A stretch of DNA of 64,000 nt from Candidatus Pantoea deserta. GTDB taxonomy: Bacteria > Pseudomonadota > Gammaproteobacteria > Enterobacterales > Enterobacteriaceae. Positions 8,004-18,425 of this stretch are shown here, piece after piece. Within the stretch, counting starts at the first letter, position 1. The number at the start of each line of letters is the position of its first letter. Position numbers and translations under genes: made by a program. The stretch is from the NCBI RefSeq assembly GCF_003813865.1, contig NZ_RMVG01000001.1:1-64000 (forward strand). The letters run 5' to 3'. The notes beneath the pieces were generated by a model. That model did no database searches. It was not told the origin of the DNA and saw only the letters and a program-made list of their open reading frames with translations.

Positions 8004-9358
8004 TTTTGCTCTCCAGCATGCATATTTTTTTGCCAGATCGCCTGCCAGCCTTGTTTATCAACGGCAGCGCCCTGCCGGGTAACGAACAGGCCCGGCGCGC
8101 AGACAAGCGTCTGATTGTAATAGATCAGCGGAATACGCTCGCGCTGCCACGGCGGGATCGCCAGCTCCTGCCACAGCTTCTTCATCTCGCGACCGCCGGC
8201 GCGTCCCACCAGATGAAAATAGCCCTGCGCATAAAAGCGCACGCTGACCTGCTCATCGGCCTCAGGCTGGCGCAGCAGCGGCTGCGCGGTCTGCGCAAAG
8301 AGCACGCCAGGCTGCTGCGGCTGCGCGATCTGCGCAAAGAGCACGCCAAGCTGTTGCGGCAATACCAGCGGCACGCGACGATCCGGCCAGAACAACTGCT
8401 GGTCGCGCAGCGAGGCATAGCGCGGCAGCCAGTAAAGGCGGTCGCGATAGCGGCGCACCTCTGCGTGACCAAAGCGTAAACGAGGCTGGGCGTCATCGCG
8501 GCTCAGCATCACCTCCTGACGCAGGCGCATCAGCGCGGCGCGCGACGGCATCGTTGCGCCCTGCTGCGCAATCCAGCGGCGCAGCAGGGCGCTGGCCCGC
8601 GCGTCGCTCATCTTCAACAGCGGGGCAAAAAAGAGACTGCCGTCAGGCTGCGTCAGTCCAGCCAGCTGTTCCGCCAGCAGCTCATCCAGCAGCTGCTCCT
8701 GCTCACCGCACAGGGCCGCGCTGCGCGCGCACGCCTCGGCAAAATGCGGCCAGCGCGCCTGGAGTTCGGGCAGCAACCGCTGCCGCAGAAAATTGCGATC
8801 GTAGCGCGTATCCTGATTGCTTTCGTCTTCTATCCAGCGCAGCTGATGCTGCTGCGCATAGGTCTCCAGCTGTTGACGCGTCTGGCCGAGCAGCGGACGC
8901 AGCAGCACCCGGCCATGGCGTTCCAGCCGCGCCGGCATCGCCGCCAGTCCGGCTGGTCCGCTGCCGCGCTTCAGCGCCAGCAGCAGCGTTTCGCACTGAT
9001 CGTCGAGGTGTTGCGCGGTCAGCAGCACCTCGTCGGGCCGCATGGCCGCCGTTAATGCCTGATAGCGCGCCGCCCGCGCCGCGCCTTCAACGCCCTGCTC
9101 GCGCGCATCGATCCGCACGCGCAGCACGTCACACTCCAGCGCCCAGGCGTCGCAGAGCGCCAGACAGTGTGCGGCCCAGCTATCGGCACAGGGACTTAAT
9201 CCGTGATGAACGTGCAGCGCGCGCAGGCGCAATTGCGGATGCGTCTGCCGCCAGCGAACCAGCTGATGCAGCAGTACGGTGGAGTCAAGCCCGCCGCTAA
9301 AGGCCACTACCAGCGCGGCCTCGGCGGGCAACAGCGAGTCGAGATGAGACAGAGACAT
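8000..9358 (-). CDS. tilS: tRNA(Ile)-lysidine synthase TilS
   Basis: TilS converts C34 of the CAU-anticodon isoleucine tRNA to lysidine, so that it reads AUA and is charged with Ile. The N-terminal PP-loop ATPase motif VAFSGGLDSTVLL lies at about residues 18-30, followed by the HHG and DDQCET motifs of the active site. The C-terminal tRNA-recognition domain ends in the conserved REMKKLWQELAIPPWQRERIPL block. I chose ATG 9358 (452 residues) over a GTG at 9370; the ribosome-binding site is weak for both. A 39-bp tandem duplication at 8280-8357 adds a repeated 13-residue unit (PGVLFAQTAQP type) before that block. Confidence 0.95.
   Translation of the reverse strand: MSLSHLDSLLPAEAALVVAFSGGLDSTVLLHQLVRWRQTHPQLRLRALHVHHGLSPCADSWAAHCLALCDAWALECDVLRVRIDAREQGVEGAARAARYQALTAAMRPDEVLLTAQHLDDQCETLLLALKRGSGPAGLAAMPARLERHGRVLLRPLLGQTRQQLETYAQQHQLRWIEDESNQDTRYDRNFLRQRLLPELQARWPHFAEACARSAALCGEQEQLLDELLAEQLAGLTQPDGSLFFAPLLKMSDARASALLRRWIAQQGATMPSRAALMRLRQEVMLSRDDAQPRLRFGHAEVRRYRDRLYWLPRYASLRDQQLFWPDRRVPLVLPQQLGVLFAQIAQPQQPGVLFAQTAQPLLRQPEADEQVSVRFYAQGYFHLVGRAGGREMKKLWQELAIPPWQRERIPLIYYNQTLVCAPGLFVTRQGAAVDKQGWQAIWQKNMHAGEQK
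8280..8357. repeat. 39-bp tandem duplication inside tilS
   Basis: Unit 1 (8280-8318) and unit 2 (8319-8357) are directly adjacent 39-bp copies that differ at three positions. Each encodes 13 residues, so the TilS reading frame is kept. The high identity suggests a fairly recent slippage event. Confidence 0.92.
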
Positions 9359-9409
9359 AACGCGTTCCACACTCAGGGCCGCCGGATGCGGCCCTTAACG
9401 CGCGCCATT

Positions 9410-9799
9410 TTACGCCTGATAAAGCTCCAGCGGCAAACCATCCGGATCGGCAAAAAAGGTGCACTGTTTACCCGTCAGCTCGTCGATGCGAATCGGTTCA
9501 CAGGTGACGCCTTTTTCCGCCAGCGCGGCGACGGCCGCCTCGACGTCCGGCACGGTAAAGGCGAGATGGCGCAAACCGCAGGCTTCAGGATGACTGACGC
9601 GCGCGGGCGGCGAGGGAAAAGAGAAAAGCTCAATGGTGTACTGGCCATTGAGCGCCAGATCGCCTTTCCACGAATCGCGCGCGTCGCGATAAACTTCGCC
9701 CATCAGGCTAAAGCCAAGAATGTCGCAGTAAAAGGCCTTACTGCGCGCGTAATCGGTGGCGATAATGGCGATATGGTGGATGGAAGATAACTGCAACAT
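9410..9799 (-). CDS. yaeR: VOC (glyoxalase/bleomycin-resistance) family metalloprotein YaeR
   Basis: This 129-residue protein of the vicinal oxygen chelate superfamily equals E. coli YaeR in length. The beta-alpha-beta-beta-beta modules carry the expected metal ligands: His in SIHHIAIIATD (about 8-9), Glu in YTIELFSFP, His in LRHLAFTVPD and Glu in GLPLELYQA. The precise substrate is not known. It sits between ldcC and tilS in the same direction, as in E. coli. It is probably a small dioxygenase or isomerase; I give no specific reaction. Confidence 0.9.
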   Translation of the reverse strand: MLQLSSIHHIAIIATDYARSKAFYCDILGFSLMGEVYRDARDSWKGDLALNGQYTIELFSFPSPPARVSHPEACGLRHLAFTVPDVEAAVAALAEKGVTCEPIRIDELTGKQCTFFADPDGLPLELYQA

Positions 9800-9839
9800 G
9801 TAAGGACTCCGTGACTGTTTTGCTTATCCTGAGACGTGC

Positions 9840-9885
9840 GGCAGCAGCTGGCAATGCGCAATTGTCTGAAGCTGCTGCCTTTTTT
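9840..9885 (+). terminator. Terminator-like hairpin between ldcC and yaeR, plus-strand orientation
   Basis: GGCAGCAGCT (9840-9849) and AGCTGCTGCC (9870-9879) form a perfect 10-bp stem around a 20-nt loop, followed on the plus strand by six T. All nearby genes are on the minus strand, where the hairpin has no U-run. It may stop antisense transcripts, or act as a simple 3' hairpin of ldcC. Confidence 0.6.
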
Positions 9886-9886
9886 G

Positions 9887-12025
9887 CTATTTGAGCACGC
9901 GTACGCGGTAGTCGCCCTCTTCCGTCAGCGTTGCGCCGTGAATATCGGTTTCAAAGCCGGGATAGTGCCGCCCGATGGTGCAGAGCATCAGCAGAAAATC
10001 GAGCACCGCGCGGCTCTCTTCGGTGATCATCTCTCCTGGCATCACCAGCGGCACGCCTGGCGGATAAGGCAGGATCATATTGGCGGAAACGCGCCCGACC
10101 AGCTGTTTCAGATCTACAGTTTCCACCTTTCCCTGTACCTGCTGCTGAAACGCCTGATGCGGCGTCATCTTCATTTCCGGCAGCACGTCGAACGCCTTCA
10201 GCATCAGCCGCGGCAGATCGTGCTGGCGGATCAGCTGGTGGATCCCCTGCGCCAGCGTCTGGATACGCATATTGCGGTAAAAATCCGGATCTTCCGCATA
10301 GAGATCCGGCAGCATGTTTTTCACGCGCAGGTTGAGATCGTAGGCGCGCTTAAATTCGGTCAGCCCGCGCAGCACGCTCATCGCTCGGGTTTTATCGATC
10401 CCGATGCTGAAGAGAAACAGCAGATTGTAAGGGCCGGTTTTCTCTACCACGATGCCGCGCTCGTCGAGGAATTTCGCCACCAGCGCCGCCGGGATCCCCT
10501 CGTCCGCCATTTCGCCCAGCTCGCTCATGCCCGGCGTCAGAATGGTCACTTTGATCGGATCGAGATACATATGATCCGCATCCGCCTGAGTAAAACCGTG
10601 CCACTCCTCTTCGCCCGGCTGGATCGGCCAGCATTCAGCCTCATCCACATGTTCCGGCTGCCAGATGTCAAAGAACCAGCTGTCGGACTCTTCGCGCAAC
10701 CGCTGGATTTCGCGGCGGAAATGTAGCGCGCGTTCGACCGATCGATTGATCAGCCGCTTACCGGGGTTGCCGCGCAGCATCGCCGCTGCCGTCTCGATCG
10801 ACGAAACGATCGCATAGTTAGGCGATGTCGTGGTGTGCATCATATAGGCTTCATTAAAGGTGTGCTCATCGTAGTCGCCTTTAATGTGGATCAGCGAGGC
10901 CTGGGAGAAAGCCGCCAGCAGCTTATGGGTCGACTGGGTTTCATAGATGACCTTGCCGGGGATGCGCTCACCGCTCATGCCGCTTTTCCCGGCATAGATG
11001 GGATGAAAATTGGTATAAGGCACCCAGGCCGAGTCGAAATGGATCGACGGCACCTCCAGCGTCTGCTTGATGTACTGCGTGTTATAGAGCAGGCCATCGT
11101 AGGTGGAATTGGTGATAACCGCATGCACCGGCCAGCTGGCGCGCGGGGTCGCCGCCACCTTCTGCTCAATGCTGGCGCGGGTAAATTCCCGCTTCGGAAT
11201 GCCGCCGAGGATCCCCAGCGCGTTGCGCGTCGGCTTCAGCCAGATCGGCACAATGTCGCTCATCATCAGCAGGTGCGTCAGCGATTTATGGCAGTTGCGG
11301 TCGATCAACACCGTGCTGCCCGACGGCGCGGCATACATGCCGACAATTTTGTTCGACGTTGAGGTGCCGTTGGTCACCATATAGCTCTGCTCGGCGCCAA
11401 AGGTGCGCGCAACGTACTCTTCGGCCTCCAGATGCGGGCCCGTGTGGTCGAGCAGCGAGCCCAGCTCGGTAACGGAAATTGAAATATCCGCCTTTAGCGT
11501 GTTGGCCCCGAAGAAGTCATAGAACAGGCTGCCAACCGGGCTTTTCTGAAAGGCGGTGCCGCCCATATGGCCGGGCGTGCAGAAGGTGTATTTTCCCTCT
11601 TTAACATAGGTAAAGAGCGCTCTGGTGAGCGGCGGCGTAATGTGGTCGATATAGTCGTCGGTGTACTGACGGATATGCAGCGCAATATCATCCGCGGCGC
11701 TCAGCGCGTATTCGAAGAAGTGCAGCGCCATGCGCATCTCGTTGATGCTGACGTCCATCTGCGAATGGGTGTTGATAAAGGCGTAGAGCGGCAGGTATTC
11801 ATTGAGCTGGTTGATGTCGGCGCAGAGTTCCGGGCTGTTATGCGCGTCCCAGTCAAAAATCACGCCGCAAATTCGCGGGTTATGCTCAATCAGCTTCAGC
11901 AGGTCGTCGATGTTTTTAGGATAAATCAGCTGAAAGCCCTGTTGCGTCAGCGCCGTATCCAGTTCCCGCAGCGGTTCGTCTTTGTAGAACACGCCGTGAG
12001 AACCCATGATCGCCAGAATATTCAA
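9887..12025 (-). CDS. ldcC: Constitutive lysine decarboxylase LdcC
   Basis: LdcC is a PLP enzyme that turns lysine into cadaverine and CO2. The 712 residues include an N-terminal wing (CheY-like) domain, the PLP fold and a C-terminal domain. The cofactor lysine is in ETQSTHKLLAAFS (about 361-373). The sequence follows E. coli LdcC rather than inducible CadA in length and in its position between accA and yaeR. No cadB-type antiporter accompanies it. A strong ribosome-binding site (GGGAGGTG) precedes the ATG, and an own promoter in 12026-12130 is likely (candidate -10 TATGAT near 12055-12060). Confidence 0.95.
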   Translation of the reverse strand: MNILAIMGSHGVFYKDEPLRELDTALTQQGFQLIYPKNIDDLLKLIEHNPRICGVIFDWDAHNSPELCADINQLNEYLPLYAFINTHSQMDVSINEMRMALHFFEYALSAADDIALHIRQYTDDYIDHITPPLTRALFTYVKEGKYTFCTPGHMGGTAFQKSPVGSLFYDFFGANTLKADISISVTELGSLLDHTGPHLEAEEYVARTFGAEQSYMVTNGTSTSNKIVGMYAAPSGSTVLIDRNCHKSLTHLLMMSDIVPIWLKPTRNALGILGGIPKREFTRASIEQKVAATPRASWPVHAVITNSTYDGLLYNTQYIKQTLEVPSIHFDSAWVPYTNFHPIYAGKSGMSGERIPGKVIYETQSTHKLLAAFSQASLIHIKGDYDEHTFNEAYMMHTTTSPNYAIVSSIETAAAMLRGNPGKRLINRSVERALHFRREIQRLREESDSWFFDIWQPEHVDEAECWPIQPGEEEWHGFTQADADHMYLDPIKVTILTPGMSELGEMADEGIPAALVAKFLDERGIVVEKTGPYNLLFLFSIGIDKTRAMSVLRGLTEFKRAYDLNLRVKNMLPDLYAEDPDFYRNMRIQTLAQGIHQLIRQHDLPRLMLKAFDVLPEMKMTPHQAFQQQVQGKVETVDLKQLVGRVSANMILPYPPGVPLVMPGEMITEESRAVLDFLLMLCTIGRHYPGFETDIHGATLTEEGDYRVRVLK

Positions 12026-12126
12026 TCCGCACCTCCCTTTTTATGTGCACTGCTAATCATAGCGAAGGATAGCGGTCGACTGCTGTCGGAATGCTCCTTT
12101 CTGTTGTCGCCGCCTGGTTACAGGCA

Positions 12127-12151
12127 TAAAAAAAGCGGACCGAAGTCCGCT
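12127..12151 (-). terminator. Terminator of the accA-distal operon
   Basis: On the minus strand AGCGGAC-TTCG-GTCCGCT (12134-12151) is a 7-bp stem with a UUCG tetraloop, followed by a run of seven U. It lies 20 bp after the accA stop and separates the long minus-strand block from ldcC. Confidence 0.92.
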
Positions 12152-12171
12152 CTGTAAAAGCGTTAACGCGA

Positions 12172-13128
12172 TTACGCGTAGCCGTAGCTCATCAGACGCT
12201 GATAGCGGCGATTGAGCAGCTCTTCGGTGCTCAGCGCGTCCAGCTCGGCGAGATCGCTCAGCAGCTGGTTTTTCAGCGACAGCGCCATATCGACCGGCTG
12301 ACGGTGCGCGCCGCCCAGCGGTTCCGGAATAATGGCGTCGATCAGATTCAGCTCTTTCAGGCGATTGGCCGTAATGCCCATCGCTTCTGCCGCCAGCGGG
12401 GCTTTGTCCGCGCTTTTCCACAGAATCGAGGCGCAGCCTTCTGGCGAAATAACCGAGTAGGTGCTGTATTGCAGCATGTTGACTTTATCGCCAACGCCAA
12501 TCGCCAGCGCGCCGCCTGAACCGCCTTCGCCAATCACGGTGCAGATGACCGGAATTTTCAGACCTGACATTTCGCGCAGGTTGCGCGCAATCGCCTCTGA
12601 CTGGCCGCGCTCTTCCGCGCCCACGCCCGGATAGGCGCCCGGCGTGTCGATAAAGGTGATCAGCGGCATCTTAAAGCGCTCGGCCATCTCCATCAGACGC
12701 AGCGCTTTACGGTAGCCTTCCGGTGCCGGCATGCCGAAGTTGCGGCGGATTTTCTCTTTGGTTTCACGACCTTTCTGATGACCAATGATCATCACCGGGC
12801 GACCGTCGAGACGGGCGATGCCGCCGACAATCGCTTTGTCGTCGGCGTAGGCGCGATCGCCTGCCAGCTCGTCAAAGTCGTCAAACGCGTTGCGAACATA
12901 ATCCAGCGTATAAGGACGCAGCGGATGACGCGCCAGCTGCGCGACCTGCCATGCGCCTAAATCGGCGAAGATTTTACGGGTCAGCTCAACGCTTTTCTCG
13001 CGCAGACGCTGCACTTCTTCGTCCAGATTAATATGTTTATCATCCTGACGACCAATCGATGTAAGCGAATCGATCTTCGCCTCAAGTTCAGCGATTGGCT
13101 GTTCAAAATCCAGGTAATTAAGACTCAT
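12172..13128 (-). CDS. accA: Acetyl-CoA carboxylase carboxyltransferase subunit alpha
   Basis: AccA, with AccD, forms the carboxyltransferase that makes malonyl-CoA, the first committed step of fatty acid synthesis. The 318 residues have the family's N-terminal coiled coil (about 7-60) and the crotonase-like core. The GGxGS(G)GALA oxyanion-hole motif ([15 protein letters not shown]) lies at about residues 201-215, and the [16 protein letters not shown] segment at about 160-175. It follows dnaE by 12 bp and is the last gene before a strong terminator. Confidence 0.98.
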   Translation of the reverse strand: MSLNYLDFEQPIAELEAKIDSLTSIGRQDDKHINLDEEVQRLREKSVELTRKIFADLGAWQVAQLARHPLRPYTLDYVRNAFDDFDELAGDRAYADDKAIVGGIARLDGRPVMIIGHQKGRETKEKIRRNFGMPAPEGYRKALRLMEMAERFKMPLITFIDTPGAYPGVGAEERGQSEAIARNLREMSGLKIPVICTVIGEGGSGGALAIGVGDKVNMLQYSTYSVISPEGCASILWKSADKAPLAAEAMGITANRLKELNLIDAIIPEPLGGAHRQPVDMALSLKNQLLSDLAELDALSTEELLNRRYQRLMSYGYA

Positions 13129-13140
13129 AATGTTCCTGTT

Positions 13141-16100
13141 TTAGTCAAACTCCAGTTCAACCTGCTCCGACCCTATCAACGAGCGCAGCTCGTTGAGCAG
13201 GCGATCGCTGGGCGAAATACGCCACGCCGCACCAAAGCGTAGCTTCGCCCGCGCGTCGGCTCTCTGATAGTAGAGATTCACCGGAATCGTCCCTGAGCGA
13301 TGTGGCTCAAGGGACTGGCGGAGCCGGTTTAATAGCTGGTCATCAATTTGCCTGTCCGTCAGCGAGATAGCAAGTCCACGCGCGTATTTTTCGCGCGCTT
13401 CGTCAATGTCCATGACTTCGCGGGCGGTCATTTTAAGGCCGCCGCTGAAGTCATCAAAGCTGACCTGTCCGCTGACGATCAGGATACGGTCTTTCTCCAG
13501 CAGCTGCTGGTATTTATCTAACGCATCGGTAAATAACATCACTTCCAGACGGCCAGACCGATCGTCCAGAGTACAGATACCAATTCGGTTGCCGCGCTTG
13601 GTGACCATCACGCGCGCCGCTACCACCAGACCAGCGGCAACGGTAATTTTACCACGCTCGGTAGGATGCATGTCTTTCAGACGCATACCGCCTACATAAC
13701 GCTCAATTTCTTTCAGATACTGATTGATCGGATGACCGGTAAGATAGAGTCCCAGCGTCTCACGCTCGCCGTCCAGCTGCACCTGCTCCGGCCACGGCGT
13801 CACGCTGGCGTAGGATTTCTCCACCTGCTCCGGCTCTTCCGCCAGCACGCCGAACATATCCGCCTGGCCAATCGCCTCCGCTTTAGCATGCTGGTCCGCC
13901 GCCTTGAGGGCGTCGCCGAGCGCGCTCATCAGCGCCGCACGGTGCGGACCGAGGCGATCGAAGGCGCCGGACATGATCAGTTTTTCCATCACGCGGCGGT
14001 TGATCTTCTTCGTGTCGGTACGCGCGCAGAGATCAAACAGCTCGCGGAAATAGCCATCCTGATTGCGCGCTTCGATAATGGCTTCGATCGGGCCTTCGCC
14101 GACGCCTTTAATCGCGCCGATGCCGTACACAATCTCACCGTCATCGTTGACGTGGAACTGATAGAGTCCAGAGTTGATGTCGGGCGGCAGCACTTTCAGG
14201 CCCATACGCCAGCACTCATCCACCAGGCCGACCACTTTCTCGGTGTTATCCATATCGGCGGTCATTACCGCCGCCATAAATTCGGCCGGATAGTGCGCCT
14301 TCAGCCACAGCGTCTGGTAAGAAACCAGCGCGTAGGCCGCCGAGTGCGATTTGTTGAAGCCGTAGCCGGCGAATTTTTCCACCAGGTCGAAGATTTTCAT
14401 CGACAGCTCGCCGTCGATGCCCATGCTTTCCGCGCCGTCTTTAAACACCGAGCGCTGCTTGGCCATCTCTTCTGGTTTCTTTTTACCCATAGCGCGGCGC
14501 AGCATGTCCGCGCCGCCGAGGGTATAACCCGACAGCACCTGGGCGATCTGCATCACCTGTTCCTGATAGAGGATAATACCGTAGGTGGGTTCAAGCACCG
14601 GCTTCAGGCTTTCATGCTGCCACTGAATATCGGGGTAAGAGATAGCCTCGCGCCCGTGCTTACGGTCGATAAAGTTATCCACCATGCCCGACTGCAATGG
14701 ACCTGGGCGGAACAGCGCCACCAGCGCGATCATATCTTCGAAGCAGTCCGGCTTCAGACGCTTGATCAGATCCTTCATGCCACGCGATTCAAGCTGGAAT
14801 ACCGCCGTGGTTTCCGCGCGCTGTAGCATATCGAAGCTTTTTTTATCATCCAGCGGAATGGCGGCAATATCGATCGGCGGCAGCCCCTGCTTTTCACGGC
14901 GCGGATTAATCATCTTCAGCGCCCAGTCGATAATGGTGAGCGTTCGCAGCCCCAGGAAGTCAAACTTCACCAGCCCGGCGTATTCCACGTCATTTTTATC
15001 GAACTGCGTAACGGGGTGGTTGCCGTTTTCGTCGCAGTAAAGCGGCGCAAAATCGGTGATCTTCGTCGGAGCGATAACCACGCCGCCGGCGTGCTTACCG
15101 GCGTTACGCGTGACGCCTTCCAGCTTGCGCGCCATATCGATCAGCGCTTTGACCTCTTCATCCGCATCATACATTTCCGGCAGCTGCGGCTCGACGGCAA
15201 AGGCTTTTTCCAGCGTCATGCCAGGATCGGGCGGGATCAGCTTGGAGATGCGATCGACGAAGCCATAGGGATGGCCCAGTACGCGCCCCACGTCGCGGAT
15301 AACCGCTTTCGCCGCCATGGTGCCGAAGGTAATGATCTGGGATACCGCTTCGCGGCCATACATTTCGGCGACGTGATCGATAACCTGGTCGCGCTTCTCC
15401 ATACAGAAGTCAACGTCGAAGTCGGGCATCGAAACACGTTCCGGGTTCAGGAAGCGTTCGAACAGCAGGTCAAATTCCAGCGGATCGAGATCGGTGATTT
15501 TTAGCGCATAGGCTACCAGCGACCCCGCGCCGGAACCGCGTCCCGGTCCTACCGGAATACCGTTATCTTTCGACCACTGGATAAACTCCATAACGATCAG
15601 GAAGTAGCCGGGGAAGCCCATCTGGTTGATAACGTTGAGTTCAACCTCCAGACGTTCGTCATACTCCGGCCGCTTCTGCGCGCGCACTTCGGCATCGGGA
15701 AACAGGAACTCAAGGCGCTCTTCCAGCCCTTCGCGCGACTTCATGACCAGGAAATCTTCTGTGGTCATGTCGCCGGTCGGGAACTGCGGCAGGAAGTATT
15801 CGCCGAGGCGCACCGTCACGTTGCAGCGCTTAGCAATTTCTACGCTGTTTTCCAGCGCTTCCGGGATGTCTGAAAACAGCTCACACATCTCCTCTTCGCT
15901 GCGCATATATTGCTGAGGACTGTAATTGCGGGGGCGCTTGGGATCGTCGAGCGTGTAGCCGTCGTGAATGGCCACGCGAATCTCATGGGCGTCAAAATCC
16001 TCTTCGTTGAGGAAGCAAACTTCATTGGTCGCCACCACCGGCACGCCTTCGGCAATCGCCAGCTCGACCGCCGCATGCAGATAGCTCTCTTCGTCGGCGC

Positions 16101-16623
16101 GACCGGTGCGTGTCAGCTCAAGATAGTAGCGATCGGGGAAGTGTTGCTGATAGAAACTCAGGCACTGCGCCACCAGCGCGCTGTTGCCGCGCAGCAGGCT
16201 GCGACCCACATCGCCGCAGCGTCCGCCGGAGAGCAGAATAAGCCCCTCGCCCAGCTCCGCCAGCCAGTCGCGATCGATAACCGGTCCGGCAATGCCGTAG
16301 CCGCGCTGGTAGGCGCGCGAAATCAGCAGCGTCAGATTCTGATAGCCCGTGTTATTCGCGGCCAGCACCGTCAGCTGCGTCAGCTCGTCGCCCATCAGCT
16401 CGCTGGCGACGTTAAAGTCCGCGCCGATAATCGGCTTGATCCCTGCCCCGTGCGCGCTGCCATAGAAGCGCACCAGCCCGCACAGGTTCATAAAGTCCGT
16501 GATAGCGATGGCTGGCATACCGAGCGCAGCCGCCTTCTTGACCAGCGGCCCGGTTTTCGCCAGGCCATCGACCATAGAGTAGTCACTGTGGACACGCAGA
16601 TGTATAAAACGGGGTTCAGCCAT
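13141..16623 (-). CDS. dnaE: DNA polymerase III subunit alpha
   Basis: DnaE is the replicative polymerase of the holoenzyme. The 1160 residues match the E. coli protein length. The order is the PHP domain (from [18 protein letters not shown]), the polymerase core with the catalytic acids in PDFDVDFC (about 400-407), the beta-clamp-binding QADMFG motif near residue 921, and the OB-fold and C-terminal tau-binding domains. It lies between rnhB and accA in the conserved enterobacterial order. No irregularity seen. Confidence 0.99.
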   Translation of the reverse strand: MAEPRFIHLRVHSDYSMVDGLAKTGPLVKKAAALGMPAIAITDFMNLCGLVRFYGSAHGAGIKPIIGADFNVASELMGDELTQLTVLAANNTGYQNLTLLISRAYQRGYGIAGPVIDRDWLAELGEGLILLSGGRCGDVGRSLLRGNSALVAQCLSFYQQHFPDRYYLELTRTGRADEESYLHAAVELAIAEGVPVVATNEVCFLNEEDFDAHEIRVAIHDGYTLDDPKRPRNYSPQQYMRSEEEMCELFSDIPEALENSVEIAKRCNVTVRLGEYFLPQFPTGDMTTEDFLVMKSREGLEERLEFLFPDAEVRAQKRPEYDERLEVELNVINQMGFPGYFLIVMEFIQWSKDNGIPVGPGRGSGAGSLVAYALKITDLDPLEFDLLFERFLNPERVSMPDFDVDFCMEKRDQVIDHVAEMYGREAVSQIITFGTMAAKAVIRDVGRVLGHPYGFVDRISKLIPPDPGMTLEKAFAVEPQLPEMYDADEEVKALIDMARKLEGVTRNAGKHAGGVVIAPTKITDFAPLYCDENGNHPVTQFDKNDVEYAGLVKFDFLGLRTLTIIDWALKMINPRREKQGLPPIDIAAIPLDDKKSFDMLQRAETTAVFQLESRGMKDLIKRLKPDCFEDMIALVALFRPGPLQSGMVDNFIDRKHGREAISYPDIQWQHESLKPVLEPTYGIILYQEQVMQIAQVLSGYTLGGADMLRRAMGKKKPEEMAKQRSVFKDGAESMGIDGELSMKIFDLVEKFAGYGFNKSHSAAYALVSYQTLWLKAHYPAEFMAAVMTADMDNTEKVVGLVDECWRMGLKVLPPDINSGLYQFHVNDDGEIVYGIGAIKGVGEGPIEAIIEARNQDGYFRELFDLCARTDTKKINRRVMEKLIMSGAFDRLGPHRAALMSALGDALKAADQHAKAEAIGQADMFGVLAEEPEQVEKSYASVTPWPEQVQLDGERETLGLYLTGHPINQYLKEIERYVGGMRLKDMHPTERGKITVAAGLVVAARVMVTKRGNRIGICTLDDRSGRLEVMLFTDALDKYQQLLEKDRILIVSGQVSFDDFSGGLKMTAREVMDIDEAREKYARGLAISLTDRQIDDQLLNRLRQSLEPHRSGTIPVNLYYQRADARAKLRFGAAWRISPSDRLLNELRSLIGSEQVELEFD

Positions 16624-16654
16624 ATCAGTTTCCGGTTAAAACAGCGTCAGGCTA

Positions 16655-17281
16655 TTACAGCGTAGCTGGCTGGCTTGCCGCCAGCACGTCAGCGTCAATC
16701 AGGGCGTTGCGCACCGGCGCAAAGCTGCGCCGGTGGTGCGGCGTCGCGCCGTGCTGCGTCAGTTTTTCCCTGTGCAGCGCGGTGGGATAGCCCTTATGCT
16801 GCGCAAAGCCATATTCAGGAAACAGCCGATCCAGCTCGGCCATTTCGCGGTCGCGCGTCACCTTGGCGATAATCGACGCGGCGCTAATCTCCGCGACCAG
16901 GCTATCGCCTTTTACCACCGCCTGCGACGGCATCGGCAGCGGCGGACAGCGGTTGCCATCGACCAGCACAAAATCCGGCGTCAGGCTCAGACCGGCCACG
17001 GCGCGCTGCATGGCCAGCATGGTGGCGTGCAGAATATTGAGCTGGTCAATTTCGGCCGGCTCAGCGCGGCCCAGACTCCACGCCAGCGCCTTCTCTTTGA
17101 TTTCGTCAAAGAGTGCGAGACGGCGTTTTTCCGACAGTTTTTTTGAATCGGCCAGCCCCTTGATCGGCTGAGCCGGATCGAGGATGACCGCCGCCGTCAC
17201 TACCGCGCCAACCAGCGGGCCGCGGCCCACTTCGTCAACGCCCGCAATCAGACGGGCGCTGGGATAGATAAAATCAGCCAT
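16655..17281 (-). CDS. rnhB: Ribonuclease HII
   Basis: RNase HII removes misincorporated ribonucleotides and RNA from RNA-DNA hybrids. I chose ATG 17281, which gives 208 residues starting [21 protein letters not shown]. The start lies inside the last codons of lpxB (8-bp overlap), the usual coupling. A longer frame extends back into lpxB without support. The catalytic acids are in GVDEVGRGP (Asp and Glu), DSKKLSE and the later [13 protein letters not shown] region. Identification is firm. Confidence 0.96.
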   Translation of the reverse strand: MADFIYPSARLIAGVDEVGRGPLVGAVVTAAVILDPAQPIKGLADSKKLSEKRRLALFDEIKEKALAWSLGRAEPAEIDQLNILHATMLAMQRAVAGLSLTPDFVLVDGNRCPPLPMPSQAVVKGDSLVAEISAASIIAKVTRDREMAELDRLFPEYGFAQHKGYPTALHREKLTQHGATPHHRRSFAPVRNALIDADVLAASQPATL

Positions 17282-18422
17282 TGGCGATCTCCAGTACGGC
17301 GTCTGCCGCCTGCTCATCGGCATTCCAGCGAATCTGCTGGTGCAGCTCGCAGAAGGTGTTCAGCAGCGCGTCGCGCTCCGGCCCGGCGTGCAGCAGCGGC
17401 TCCAGCGCCGCCGCCAGCGCCTGAGGTTCGCACTCTTGCTGCAACAGCTCTTTGACCAGCTCACGCCCCGCCAGCAGGTTCGGCAGAGAAACATAGGGCG
17501 TCTTTACCAGCCGCTTCGCCAGCCAGAAGGTTGAGGGCTTCATACGATAGCCGACCACCATCGGGCATTTTGCCAGCATGCACTCCAGCGCGGCGGTTCC
17601 GGATGCCAGGATTGCGGCGTCGCTCGCAATCATAGCCTCGCGGCCTTTGCCGTCCAGCAGATGCATCGGCAGCTCAGGGGCAATCTCGGCTTTGATCTGT
17701 TCAAACTGCGCGCGACGCTTTGCATTAACCAGCGGCACCACAATCTCCAGCGCCGGATAGCGCACGCGCAGCAGCTGCGCCGCACGCAAAAAGTCGGCGC
17801 TAAGCATCTCGACTTCCGCATGGCGGCTGCCGGGCAACAGCGCAAGACAGAGCGCCTCTTCGGCAATGCCCAGCGTGCGGCGCGCGGCCTGCTTGTCAGG
17901 CTGAAGCGGCATCGCATCGGCCATGGTGTGACCGATAAAACGGCACGGCACGTTGAAGCGATCGTAAAAGGCTTTTTCAAACGGCAAAAAGGCCAGCACC
18001 AGGTTAGTGTTGCGGCCGATTTTAAACACGCGTTTTTGCCGCCATGCCCAGACAGACGGGCTGACGTAATGAATGGTGCGAATGCCGTTGCGCTTTAGCC
18101 GTCCTTCCAGCGTGATGTTGAAGTCGGGCGCGTCGATACCGACAAAGACGTCCGGCTTCAGCTCGGTAAAGCGCTGCGTCAGATCGCGGCCGATTTTCAT
18201 CAGGCGCGGCAGACGGCCGAGCACCTCTACAATGCCCATCACCGCCAGCTCTTCCATCTCATACCACACTTCGCAGCCTTCGGCCTGCATGCGCGGACCG
18301 GCTACGCCGACGAAGCGGGCGTCGGGATGACGCGCTTTAAGCGCGCGGATAAGACCTGCGCCAAGAATATCGCCGGAGGTTTCTCCGGCGACCAGGGCTA
18401 TCGTAAGGGGACGCTCTGACAT
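17274..18422 (-). CDS. lpxB: Lipid-A-disaccharide synthase
   Basis: LpxB is a peripheral inner-membrane GT-B glycosyltransferase. It joins UDP-2,3-diacylglucosamine and lipid X to form the tetra-acylated disaccharide of lipid A. The 382 residues match the E. coli length. The N-terminal glycine-rich [14 protein letters not shown] motif (about 11-24) and the [14 protein letters not shown] segment (about 120-130) are diagnostic. It follows lpxA by 3 bp and overlaps rnhB by 8 bp, inside the lpxD-fabZ-lpxA-lpxB cluster. Confidence 0.98.
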   Translation of the reverse strand: MSERPLTIALVAGETSGDILGAGLIRALKARHPDARFVGVAGPRMQAEGCEVWYEMEELAVMGIVEVLGRLPRLMKIGRDLTQRFTELKPDVFVGIDAPDFNITLEGRLKRNGIRTIHYVSPSVWAWRQKRVFKIGRNTNLVLAFLPFEKAFYDRFNVPCRFIGHTMADAMPLQPDKQAARRTLGIAEEALCLALLPGSRHAEVEMLSADFLRAAQLLRVRYPALEIVVPLVNAKRRAQFEQIKAEIAPELPMHLLDGKGREAMIASDAAILASGTAALECMLAKCPMVVGYRMKPSTFWLAKRLVKTPYVSLPNLLAGRELVKELLQQECEPQALAAALEPLLHAGPERDALLNTFCELHQQIRWNADEQAADAVLEIANG

Positions 18423-18425
18423 GAA

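Noticed and set aside
8554..9300. Long plus-strand frame opposite tilS
   Set aside because: Ala/Arg/Pro-rich shadow of a high-GC gene, without a start signal or known domain.
12134..12151. Shared terminator core at accA and degP (38690-38709) as a mobile repeat
   Set aside because: Similarity is limited to a short UUCG-capped stem, a common terminator form; flanks differ.
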